A stretch of DNA of 7,734 nt from Planctomycetota bacterium (GCA_022573485.1 JACZTW010000193.1:1-7734); one strand, 5' to 3'; positions 1 through 5,742 are shown, counted from the stretch's first letter. Translations and numbers: made by a program. Notes: generated by a model not told the origin, from the sequence alone.

Positions 1-1
1 A

Positions 2-598
2 CTATGAGATGAGTTTCTGGGAAATTACTACAAAAGAAGCGCCACATGGTTCAACAAGTTCTAGCCCAAGCGAAACGGCAAGTTTGGCAAGGACGCCGAC
101 CAGTATGTCATACCAGATGCCGCGAGTTTGTGAACGAAGCAACTTTCGCAACCGTTCGAATTCGTCGCGGATTTGGTTTGATTCTTGAGCGTTTGTTGCT
201 GCCTTTTCTCGAAGGTTTTTTTCAATCTGTAGCAATCGTGTATCCAAGTCCGCAATTTCATCTTCCGTGAATTGACTGGAGTCCGATTCGTCGGTTGCGC
301 GGAATCTGAATATCGGCTCAAACGCGTCGTAGTTCGCGGGCATCACAGAAACATTCGCGTGCCATTCTGCTTCATCGTCTCTAAATACAGAGAGCAATCG
401 AAATTCGTAGCCTCCAAGTGACAGCAAGGCGCCTATTTTCAATCGGCCTTTCACATTGTCGATCCCTGTGACTCCAACAATCAGAATTGCATCGGAGTTC
501 CACCACCAACACTCGTGGGCAGTCACGAACACGCGCGGGTCAGCCTTCGGTGAGGCCGTCGAGTGGTTAGGAATCGTCAATGTCTCTTTGGCGATCAT
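2..598 (-). CDS. hypothetical protein with central coiled coil (198 aa)
   Basis: I do not recognise this protein and propose no function. The frame is complete: ATG at 598-596 and stop TAG at 4-2. Residues 20-102 are mixed hydrophobic and polar, with a Trp cluster (WWW at 31-33) and alternating patterns that suggest a beta-rich globular domain. Residues 112-155 are charged and heptad-like, probably a coiled coil. Residues 160-182 form a hydrophobic stretch starting GIWYDILVG, either an amphipathic helix or a weak membrane segment. No signal peptide is visible. The ribosome site is weak, with GAAG about 10 bases upstream. The gene follows the DUF4062 gene on the same strand, separated by an attC-like inverted repeat, so it could be the next cassette of an integron array. 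The DNA is more A/T-rich than the rpsO-pnp region, consistent with transfer. Confidence 0.7.
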   Translation of the reverse strand: MIAKETLTIPNHSTASPKADPRVFVTAHECWWWNSDAILIVGVTGIDNVKGRLKIGALLSLGGYEFRLLSVFRDDEAEWHANVSVMPANYDAFEPIFRFRATDESDSSQFTEDEIADLDTRLLQIEKNLREKAATNAQESNQIRDEFERLRKLLRSQTRGIWYDILVGVLAKLAVSLGLELVEPCGASFVVISQKLIS

Positions 599-647
599 CG
601 TTCAGATCTTCACTGACGCTTGGAGTGTCTTCTGTGCCTAGCGACCG

Positions 648-727
648 AGCTAACTGGGCCACGGGCAGCGACTCTAGGTGTCAAATTCCGCGCTCAACCG
701 CCGCTCCGGTGAAGCGAACTGTTATAC
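648..727 (-). repeat. attC-like integron recombination site (candidate)
   Basis: This 80-bp imperfect inverted repeat begins 6 bases after the stop codon of the DUF4062 gene. Read on the minus strand it starts with GTATAAC (727-721) and ends with GTTAGCT (654-648), giving an outer TAAC/GTTA pairing. After an unpaired stretch, an inner stem pairs CACCGGAGCG (711-702) with CGCTGCCCGTG (670-660), leaving one mismatch and one extrahelical base. The terminal boxes match the attC consensus RYYYAAC and GTTRRRY at all but one position each. Short outer boxes, an inner stem with an extrahelical base, and a position just behind a coding stop are the layout of integron attC sites. From memory, planctomycete chromosomal integrons use similar sequences. 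No integrase is in the window, so this is an inference from structure. Confidence 0.5.
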
Positions 728-732
728 CTCAA

Positions 733-1785
733 TTATGCGCCGTCGGATTTACGCGAATCCGAACCACTCGACTCGGCAGGAGTCTTGGCTTCGTCAAGGC
801 GTGCGCGCCGTACTTCCGTGTAGGTTTCACGTCCCTTGGTCGTGAGTGACCAGTATTCCTTCGTGTCCTTGACGCTGTGGCGCCTTGGCGAAGGCTCGAA
901 CAAATCTAGCGCCACAAAATCAGCAATCCACTGCTTGACGGAATTTGATGGAACGGGGAATTGACTTCTGGGATTACGCTTCATATCCCGTCGCATCATC
1001 CGTCCTACGTAGCCGGCAATAGACTCCGTGCTCTTCTCGATCATTAGTTCCGGCGCAAGCAGGAAGAAGAGGTCGCCCAGGTTAACCTCTTTCTTGTCTT
1101 CCCAGTCCTTACCGTCGTCATACCAGAAGTCAATTCCCACATTGTTCTTCCGCATCGTTTGCATGGTCCGTCGGCGATCGGCAGCCGCATCGTCCTCTGC
1201 CTTGTGAAGTGCTTCGGCGAGTTGCTTCCGCAGGTCTGCGTTTTCGCTGCTTAAGCGCGAGAGCTCCTTCACAACCTTGGGGCCTGCCACCTGATCTGCG
1301 CGCGTCCACCCAGGCCGTGGCGTCGATACGATCTGCTTCATTAGTGCGATGGAAAACAAACCGTGCAGATCGGCCGCCGTTTTCCAACAGCCGACGGGTT
1401 TTTGCTTTACCTTTGCCTTGAACTCCTCAAGGGATACCTTTTTTTCAGGATCCTCTTCGATTCGATCAGCAGGCCACGGAGCATCGTGCTCTATCACGAA
1501 TCCGAGTACAGGAATGCCTTGTGAAACAGCGTAGTCGTATTCTTTTTCTGTGTAGCTGATGCCGTCCACAACCGAACCATATCGATGTGCGACGATTACT
1601 GCATAATAGTCACATTCATCGATCTGCCGAGTGATGATCTTCCATTGCTCTTCGTCGGCAGCAGAGAACATTTCCATACCAACTGGAATGTGTCCCATTT
1701 CGAGCGATGCTTTGAGAACTTGTTCGCGCTCGTCGCGAAGATCATCGAATGTGGAACTGATGAATATCTGGTATCTAATTGCCAT
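733..1785 (-). CDS. DUF4062 domain-containing protein (TIR-like N-terminus, winged-helix-like C-terminus)
   Basis: The N-terminus (about residues 4-100) is a DUF4062 domain, with the family hallmark ISSTFDDLRDER at 9-20, HIPVGMEMF at 32-40, DYYAVIVAHRYGS at 59-71, and SYTEKEYDYA followed by GIPVLGFV at 77-97. The motif GWTR at 159-162 corresponds to the GWVR motif usual in this group. Residues 170-212 look like a coiled coil, and 235-325 resemble a winged helix ending in YWSLTTKGRE. DUF4062 is a TIR-like fold common in predicted signalling and immunity proteins. The glutamates in SYTEKEY are where a TIR-like catalytic Glu could lie, but that is inference. I chose ATG 1785, preceded by GGAG about 10 bases upstream, because the domain starts there. 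An upstream ATG at 1896 would add 37 atypical residues. The stop lies against an attC-like site, suggesting a cassette gene. Confidence 0.85.
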   Translation of the reverse strand: MAIRYQIFISSTFDDLRDEREQVLKASLEMGHIPVGMEMFSAADEEQWKIITRQIDECDYYAVIVAHRYGSVVDGISYTEKEYDYAVSQGIPVLGFVIEHDAPWPADRIEEDPEKKVSLEEFKAKVKQKPVGCWKTAADLHGLFSIALMKQIVSTPRPGWTRADQVAGPKVVKELSRLSSENADLRKQLAEALHKAEDDAAADRRRTMQTMRKNNVGIDFWYDDGKDWEDKKEVNLGDLFFLLAPELMIEKSTESIAGYVGRMMRRDMKRNPRSQFPVPSNSVKQWIADFVALDLFEPSPRRHSVKDTKEYWSLTTKGRETYTEVRRARLDEAKTPAESSGSDSRKSDGA

Positions 1786-1932
1786 GCTCGCTAGGCTCCG
1801 TTCGCGTGTTACAACGCCTCGGATGATCGGCATAAGATGCTGAACTTTGGTTTCCTGACATGCAGGGAGCATAATATGACGTGGTGGCCGCTGCAACTGT
1901 TCGCCGTTGTGTACAGAGCTGGACTGGCCGAC

Positions 1933-1969
1933 ACAGTTTCCGGCCGCATGCGGCCGGCTATATAGGTGG
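1933..1969. repeat. 37-bp direct repeat, copy 1, with 18-bp perfect palindrome
   Basis: This sequence is identical over 37 bases to 2297-2333. Its core at 1940-1957, CCGGCCGCATGCGGCCGG, is a perfect palindrome that can fold as a 7-bp stem with a CATG tetraloop. The asymmetric flanks ACAGTTT and CTATATAGGTGG are conserved as well, so the unit is more than the palindrome. It sits between the accessory block and the small coiled-coil gene. The identical flanks suggest a dispersed repeat or a protein-binding site. No U-tract follows on either strand, which argues against a terminator at this copy. Confidence 0.85.
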
Positions 1970-1999
1970 GGGCGGCAGGGTGGAATCGGGTGCGGAACT

Positions 2000-2005
2000 T
2001 ATAAT
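2000..2005 (+). promoter_or_regulatory. -10-like TATAAT upstream of the small coiled-coil gene
   Basis: A perfect TATAAT lies 71 bases upstream of the ATG at 2077. No convincing -35 hexamer is present 16-18 bases before it, since that segment is G-rich. It is therefore only a candidate, although the gene needs a promoter somewhere after the first 37-bp repeat. Confidence 0.3.
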
Positions 2006-2076
2006 CGCGGCTTGGGCGGCGGTGGGGTATCTTTGTGCAGTGCCGCACGCCTCGATCGGCGGGCAAGGAGGAATTG

Positions 2077-2268
2077 ATGGGATTGTTCTGGGACTTGATG
2101 CAGCAGAGTCAAATCAGTAAGCAGCGCGAAACGGCTGCGACGCTGGAAGCGCGGGTCGAGCGGCTGGAGCGCGATCTGCACCACACAAACGAAGTGCTCC
2201 ACCGTCTGGTGGTCGTGCTCGAGGAGCAATACGGCCAGGATCTCGACCAGGACGGGAAGATCGGTTAG
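2077..2268 (+). CDS. small conserved coiled-coil protein (63 aa)
   Basis: The short frame is preceded by a near-perfect Shine-Dalgarno AAGGAGG (2065-2071) spaced 5 bases from the ATG, which fixes the start and rejects an in-frame upstream ATG at 2035. The protein begins MGLFWDLMQQSQI, continues with a heptad-like charged helix (about residues 16-52, containing LEARVERLERDL), and ends in an acidic DQDGKIG tail. There is no signal peptide or membrane segment. From memory, small proteins starting MGLFWDL are widespread in planctomycetes and lack a known function; I cannot verify this here. The gene lies between two identical 37-bp palindromic repeats. A small hairpin (GTGCA 2275-2279 with TGCAC 2284-2288) follows the stop. 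It probably oligomerises through the helix, which is inference. Confidence 0.75.
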   Translation: MGLFWDLMQQSQISKQRETAATLEARVERLERDLHHTNEVLHRLVVVLEEQYGQDLDQDGKIG

Positions 2269-2296
2269 CGCGGGGTGCAGCGTTGCACTGGTAAAA

Positions 2297-2333
2297 ACAG
2301 TTTCCGGCCGCATGCGGCCGGCTATATAGGTGG
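2297..2333. repeat. 37-bp direct repeat, copy 2, with 18-bp perfect palindrome
   Basis: This is the second copy of the element at 1933-1969, 364 bases further on and identical over all 37 bases. The palindrome occupies 2304-2321. Read on the minus strand, downstream of the tRNA-Arg gene, the hairpin is followed after AAACTG by five T residues (2297-2293 and nearby). This copy could therefore contribute to ending tRNA transcription, although the T-run is too far from the stem for a typical terminator. Confidence 0.85.
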
Positions 2334-2352
2334 CGCGGCACAAGCGTTTGAC

Positions 2353-2426
2353 CGTCCCCACCAGGGCTCGAACCTGGAACCTTCGGCTCCGGAAACCGAC
2401 GCGCTATCCAATTGCGCCATGGGGAC
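2353..2426 (-). tRNA. tRNA-Arg (anticodon CCG)
   Basis: The 74-nt gene folds as a full cloverleaf on the minus strand. The acceptor stem pairs GTCCCCA (2426-2420) with TGGGGAC (2360-2354), seven of seven. The D-stem is GCGC/GCGC around a 9-nt loop. The anticodon stem TCGGT/GCCGA carries the loop TTCCGGA, with anticodon CCG at 2392-2390, which reads the Arg codon CGG. The variable loop is 5 nt, and the T-arm CCAGG/CCTGG carries TTCGAGC. The discriminator base is G (2353). The 3' CCA is not encoded, so it must be added by the nucleotidyltransferase. The 3' end points toward the accessory block, the usual orientation for integration sites, but no duplicate of its 3' half is seen in the window. 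Confidence 0.95.
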
Positions 2427-2435
2427 AACCTCCAC

Positions 2436-2465
2436 AGTTTACCGTCAAATGGGCGAATACTGAAA
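2436..2465 (-). promoter_or_regulatory. candidate promoter of tRNA-Arg
   Basis: On the minus strand, TTTCAG (2465-2460) and TAAACT (2441-2436) are separated by 18 bases and end 9 bases before the tRNA 5' end. Placement is right for a sigma-70-type promoter, but both hexamers are poor matches. Confidence 0.3.
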
Positions 2466-2625
2466 CCGCACCGGCCGCGATGAGGGCGTCGGCGGCTGGG
2501 CTGGCCAGTCGCCCGGACACCCCGCGGGCCGCCGCAGCGACCTGTGTGAAGCTGATGGGCTCAGCGGAAGTCCGCCGCAAGCCCTTATTGGGCATGGAGA
2601 TGTGGGCGCCGCGGTCCTTTTGCAC

Positions 2626-2654
2626 TTGCAATCCGCACGCAACTCAGCTAAACT
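2626..2654 (+). promoter_or_regulatory. candidate sigma-70 promoter of the rpsO-pnp operon
   Basis: TTGCAA (2626-2631) and TAAACT (2649-2654) are spaced by exactly 17 bases, about 90 bases upstream of the rpsO start. This would give a leader of roughly 80-85 nt. An overlapping TTGCAC at 2620-2625 would need a 23-base spacer and is less likely. Confidence 0.5.
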
Positions 2655-2681
2655 GCCGCGCTGGATTTCGGCGAAGGAGAA

Positions 2682-2717
2682 GTGCGCAGGCCGCACCCGG
2701 CATTATGGGCGTGCGGC
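2682..2717 (+). promoter_or_regulatory. rpsO leader with two mutually exclusive hairpins
   Basis: GCCGCAC (2690-2696) can pair perfectly with GTGCGGC (2711-2717) across a 14-nt loop. The same CGCAC (2692-2696) can instead pair with GTGCG (2682-2686) across a 5-nt loop, so the two folds exclude each other. The structure ends 28 bases before the rpsO ATG, just ahead of the ribosome site GAGGAG (2727-2732). S15 represses its own translation through structured leaders in several bacteria, with a different RNA in each lineage. That this leader is such a switch is inference. Confidence 0.4.
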
Positions 2718-2745
2718 GTTTTGAGCGAGGAGCGAACGATACTCA

Positions 2746-3015
2746 ATGGTCATGACGGCTGAGAAAAAGACCGAGACGGTTCACCAATACCAACAGCATG
2801 ATGCCGACACTGGCTCGCCGGAGATCCAGATCGCCCTGCTCACGGAGCGGATTCGGTACCTTACCGGACACCTCCAAACGCACAAGAAGGACTTCTCCTC
2901 ACGTCGCGGTTTGTTGAAGATGGTTGGCCGGCGTAATAGCCTGCTGAAGTACTTGGCGAACAATGATCGCCAGCGCTATTTGGACATTATTGGAAAACTT
3001 GGTTTGCGAAAGTAG
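2746..3015 (+). CDS. rpsO: 30S ribosomal protein S15
   Basis: S15 binds 16S rRNA early in small-subunit assembly and contributes to an intersubunit bridge. The product is 89 residues, the same length as the E. coli protein, and aligns in register. It has DTGSPEIQIALLTERI at 21-36 and HKKDFSSRRGLLKMV at 46-60, ending IGKLGLRK. His42, Asp49 and Ser52, which correspond to conserved rRNA-contact positions, are present. ATG 2746 is preferred over the in-frame ATG 2752 because GAGGAG (2727-2732) is already 13 bases away. An unrelated upstream frame ends in TGA at 2753-2755, overlapping this start. The gene heads the rpsO-pnp pair and is followed after 184 bases by pnp. The structured leader suggests autoregulation. 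Confidence 0.97.
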   Translation: MVMTAEKKTETVHQYQQHDADTGSPEIQIALLTERIRYLTGHLQTHKKDFSSRRGLLKMVGRRNSLLKYLANNDRQRYLDIIGKLGLRK

Positions 3016-3024
3016 TACTCGCTT

Positions 3025-3043
3025 CGGCTGTGACGTTCAGCCG
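3025..3043 (+). other. intercistronic stem-loop between rpsO and pnp
   Basis: CGGCTG (3025-3030) pairs perfectly with CAGCCG (3038-3043) around a 7-nt loop, starting 10 bases after the rpsO stop. It is followed by C-rich sequence with no U-tract, so it is not a typical terminator. In E. coli the rpsO-pnp spacer carries an attenuator and an RNase III processing hairpin. A comparable role here is possible but unproven. Confidence 0.35.
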
Positions 3044-3140
3044 CCCCTCCGTGCAGAGGTCGAAATCCCCCTCGCTCGCCCGGATTCCGATCCGACGGAT
3101 GTCTCACCTCGCGTATTGTCCATGAACAAGACTCAATCAA

Positions 3141-3169
3141 TGTTGGAATGTGATAACGTGTTGGAATGT
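3141..3169 (+). repeat. 11-bp direct repeat pair upstream of pnp
   Basis: TGTTGGAATGT occurs at 3141-3151 and again at 3159-3169, with an 18-base period. The second copy ends 30 bases before the pnp ATG. The repeats lie just before the ribosome site, so they could bind a protein at the DNA or mRNA level. The tract is A/T-rich compared with its surroundings. Function is unknown. Confidence 0.6.
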
Positions 3170-3199
3170 TGTAAGTAGGAAGAAGGTAGGTTCAAAGTT

Positions 3200-5305
3200 A
3201 TGGCACATGTGAAAGTTGAACGAGAAGTTGCAGGCCGGATGATGACGATGGAGACCGGCAAGATTGCGAGGCAAGCGGCCGGTGCCGTGTGGTTGCAATA
3301 TGGCGAGACGGTGGTTTTTGTGGGCGTGGTCACGGGCGCGCCTCGGCCCGGTATTGATTTCTTTCCATTGACGGTCGATTATCGCGAGAAGACGTACGCG
3401 GCGGGCAAGATTCCCGGCGGCTTCTTCAAGCGTGAAGGCCGCCCGTCGAACAAAGAAATCCTGACCATGCGGATGATCGATCGGCCGATTCGGCCTTTGT
3501 TCCACGAAGATTTCAAGGACGAAGTCCTGATCCAGGCCATGGTGCTGTCGCACGATCAAGAGAACGATCCCGATCTGCTGTGCATGATCGGTGCGTCTGC
3601 GGCGCTGGCCATCAGCGGGATGCCCATTCGCAAGCCGATCGGCGCAGTACGCGTCGGGCGGGTCGATGGCCGACTGGTGGTCAATCCGACGATCGCGCAA
3701 TTAGAATACAGCGACATGGAACTCGTGCTCGGCGGCCATGCCGACCAAGTGAACATGATCGAGCTTGGCGGGCGCGAGGTCAGCGAGGAGGACATTCTCA
3801 AAGCGATCAAGCTGGGACATGAAGCGGTCCGCATCACCTGCGAGATGCAGAGCGAGCTGGCTGAAAAAGCCGGCAAGCCGGTGACCTGGGAACCGCCGGC
3901 CCGAGACGAAAAGCTGTGCAGCCTGCTCAAGGATCGCTGCTTCGAGGAGTTCCGCAAGCGGAAGCAAATCGTCGGGAAGCAGGAACGCAACGAGGCAGTA
4001 TCGAATCTGTACGCGGAAGTCCTGGATGACATCGCTCCGAAGGACGCCGAAAACCCCGAATTCGATCGCGGCAAAGCATGGAGCATCATGCACGAGATCG
4101 AGGGGCAAGTAGTGTCGGACATGGTTTTGAAATCGGGCAAGCGCTCGGACGGCCGCGGCGCCAACGATATTCGCGACATCGAGGGTCAAGTCGGCGTCCT
4201 GCCGCGAACGCACGGCAGCTCGATTTTCCAGCGCGGCGAGACGCAGGCGCTGGTCACCGCGACACTGGGCACGATTCGCGACGAGCAAATCGTCGACGGC
4301 CTGATCGAGGAGTACAGCAAGAAGTTCATGCTGCACTACAATTTCCCGCCGATCTGTACCGGCGAAGTCAGGCGGGTCGGGGCGGTGAGCCGGCGGGAGA
4401 TTGGCCACGGCAATTTGGCGGAGAAATCGCTGGAAGCCGTCCTGCCGTCTCCGGACGACTTCCCCTACACGATCCGGCTGGTTTCGGACATCATGGAATC
4501 GAACGGTTCGAGTTCAATGGCCACCGTGTGCGGCGGGACGTTGGCGCTCATGGATGCCGGTGTGCCGCTGAGTCAGCCGGTGGCAGGGATCTCAATCGGC
4601 ATGTTCGAGAACAACGAAAAGCACTTGATGGTGGTTGATATCCTCGGCGAGGAAGACCACTTTGGCGATATGGACTTCAAGGTGGCCGGCACGCAGCGCG
4701 GCGTGACAGGCGTCCAGGTAGACCTCAAGGCTGACGGCATCAGCTTCGACAAGATCGAAGAGGCTTTCGTGTTGGCCAAGGACGCCCGCATGCACATCCT
4801 GAGGCAGATGTTGAAGGTATTGGATCGGCCTCGGGCGGAGATCAGCCGGTATGCACCGCGCATCCTGATCGTCAAGATCAATCCCGAGAAGATCGGCCGG
4901 GTGATCGGACCGGGCGGCAAGGGCATCAAGAACATAGAAGCCACGACCGGCGCCAAGGTCGAAATCGAAGATGACGGCACCGTATTCATCAGTTGTGTGA
5001 ATGCGGCTTCTGCTGAGAAGGCGCGCGACATGGTTGAAGCTGCCGGCGCTGAGGTCAAAGTGGGTCGGATTTACGATGGCCGCGTGACGAGCGTCAAGGA
5101 TTTCGGCGCTTTCGTTGAAATCATCCCCGGCCAGGACGGTCTGTGCCACATCAGCGAACTGTCCGACGGCTACGTGCAGAGCGTTTCGGATGTGTGCAAA
5201 GTCGGTGATGAATTCAAGGTCAAGGTGATTTTGGTGGATGACCAGGGCCGCGTGAAGCTGTCCAAGAAGGCCGCCGACGCGGAACTGGCTGAACAGAAAG
5301 TCTAA
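3200..5305 (+). CDS. pnp: polyribonucleotide nucleotidyltransferase (PNPase)
   Basis: PNPase degrades RNA 3' to 5' using phosphate and can add tails in reverse; it works as a trimer in the cytoplasm, often in a degradosome. The 701 residues match the usual length. The domains are RNase PH 1 (about 1-145, with FFKREGRPS at 75-83), an all-helical linker (about 146-310), RNase PH 2 (about 315-545, with SDGRG from 316), KH (about 553-612, GPGG loop at 570-573) and S1 (about 621-691). The catalytic acidic and lysine residues fall at Asp486, Asp492 and Lys494 in EEDHFGDMDFKVAG, the same numbers as in E. coli. RPLFHEDF at 98-105 departs from the more common RPLFPEGF. The start is supported by AAGGTAGG (3183-3190). 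The gene is second to rpsO and is followed by a stem-loop and a cold-shock gene. Confidence 0.98.
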   Translation: MAHVKVEREVAGRMMTMETGKIARQAAGAVWLQYGETVVFVGVVTGAPRPGIDFFPLTVDYREKTYAAGKIPGGFFKREGRPSNKEILTMRMIDRPIRPLFHEDFKDEVLIQAMVLSHDQENDPDLLCMIGASAALAISGMPIRKPIGAVRVGRVDGRLVVNPTIAQLEYSDMELVLGGHADQVNMIELGGREVSEEDILKAIKLGHEAVRITCEMQSELAEKAGKPVTWEPPARDEKLCSLLKDRCFEEFRKRKQIVGKQERNEAVSNLYAEVLDDIAPKDAENPEFDRGKAWSIMHEIEGQVVSDMVLKSGKRSDGRGANDIRDIEGQVGVLPRTHGSSIFQRGETQALVTATLGTIRDEQIVDGLIEEYSKKFMLHYNFPPICTGEVRRVGAVSRREIGHGNLAEKSLEAVLPSPDDFPYTIRLVSDIMESNGSSSMATVCGGTLALMDAGVPLSQPVAGISIGMFENNEKHLMVVDILGEEDHFGDMDFKVAGTQRGVTGVQVDLKADGISFDKIEEAFVLAKDARMHILRQMLKVLDRPRAEISRYAPRILIVKINPEKIGRVIGPGGKGIKNIEATTGAKVEIEDDGTVFISCVNAASAEKARDMVEAAGAEVKVGRIYDGRVTSVKDFGAFVEIIPGQDGLCHISELSDGYVQSVSDVCKVGDEFKVKVILVDDQGRVKLSKKAADAELAEQKV

Positions 5306-5311
5306 ATTGAG

Positions 5312-5363
5312 CGCGTCTCGATCGTGCCCGGGCTGGCCCGCGTGAGGCGAGCCGGGCGACGCG
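5312..5363 (+). terminator. strong stem-loop after pnp, possible terminator or 3'-end structure
   Basis: CGCGTC (5312-5317) pairs with GACGCG (5358-5363). After an 8-nt left bulge, GCCCGG (5326-5331) plus CT pairs with AGCCGGGC (5350-5357), with one bulged G. That gives about 14 base pairs, mostly GC. No U-tract follows (the next bases are GT-rich), so it is either a non-canonical terminator or an mRNA-stabilising 3' structure. Confidence 0.45.
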
Positions 5364-5418
5364 TGTGTGGTTCGTGTGTGTGACTCAAGACCCTAACTCG
5401 CCAAGGGGGTAACGAGCG

Positions 5419-5742
5419 ATGGCTTCCGGGTGTGTGAAATGGTTTGATTCAAAAAAGGGATTTGGTTTCATCGAGGCGGCGGAGCTCGAGCGGGACGTCT
5501 TCGTCCATCACAGCGGCATCGCCGGCGACGGATATCGTCATTTGAAAGAGGGTGACAAGGTCGACTTCGACATCGAAGAGACGGATAAGGGCCCGCAGGC
5601 GGTGAACGTGCGCCTGACCGGGGATTCCGCGCAACAGGATCCCGTGCAAGAGGATTCTGCGCAAGTGGATTCCGCGCAAGAGGATCCCGCGCAAGTGGAT
5701 TCCGCGCAAAGTGATTCATCGGCGACCGACGCGGAATCATGA
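5419..5742 (+). CDS. cold-shock-domain protein with acidic repeat tail
   Basis: Residues 1-66 form a cold-shock domain, a five-stranded beta barrel that binds single-stranded RNA or DNA and melts RNA secondary structure. It shows CVKWFDSKKGFGFI (5-18, containing RNP1) and VFVHHSGI (27-34, RNP2). Typical CspA proteins are near 66-70 residues, and this one has 107. The extra part (69-98) is six pentapeptides of the form D-S/P-A/V-Q-x, then an acidic end rich in Ser and Asp. The tail is probably disordered and has a negative charge, perhaps tuning nucleic-acid binding; that is inference. The start is supported by AAGGGGG (5403-5409) at 9 bases. It lies 113 bases after pnp, another RNA-handling gene linked to cold in other bacteria. 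I leave the symbol blank because the CspA paralogue cannot be decided. Confidence 0.95.
   Translation: MASGCVKWFDSKKGFGFIEAAELERDVFVHHSGIAGDGYRHLKEGDKVDFDIEETDKGPQAVNVRLTGDSAQQDPVQEDSAQVDSAQEDPAQVDSAQSDSSATDAES
5623..5712 (+). repeat. 15-bp tandem repeat, six units, coding for the Csp tail
   Basis: Six contiguous 15-base units of the type gattccgcgcaagtg start at 5623, 5638, 5653, 5668, 5683 and 5698. Units alternate in their last codons (AAGAG in 2 and 4, AAGTG in 3 and 5), hinting at a 30-bp higher-order period. Each keeps the reading frame, so changes in unit number would lengthen or shorten the tail by five residues. A partial seventh unit (gattc) follows. Confidence 0.95.

Larger units (their letters stand above)
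2427..2745. other. intergenic region between divergent tRNA-Arg and rpsO
   Basis: This 319-base stretch carries no convincing gene. Its left edge holds a weak candidate promoter for the tRNA on the minus strand, and its right part holds a candidate promoter and a structured leader for rpsO. The middle (about 2466-2625) shows nothing I can identify. Open frames crossing it on both strands lack ribosome sites and recognisable protein features. Confidence 0.6.

Noticed and set aside
1786..1896. N-terminal extension of the DUF4062 protein to ATG 1896
   Set aside because: The 37 added residues are atypical, the family domain begins right after ATG 1785, and GGAG stands before that ATG.
1786..1932. 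A second attC-like site upstream of the DUF4062 gene
   Set aside because: GTTGTAAC and AACAGTTGCAGCGG on the minus strand look suggestive, but I could not find paired outer and inner boxes in the right order.
1933..2333. CRISPR array from the repeated 37-mers
   Set aside because: Only two copies exist, spaced 364 bases apart with a gene between them.
2330..2755. Plus-strand open frame across the tRNA and rpsO leader (ending MGVRRFERGANDTQWS)
   Set aside because: It runs antisense through a tRNA, has no ribosome site, and its end overlaps the rpsO start only by chance; a leader peptide from ATG 2705 lacks a Shine-Dalgarno at proper spacing.
3556..4408. Long antisense frames inside pnp
   Set aside because: They are shadows of a GC-rich conserved gene whose sense frame is unambiguous.
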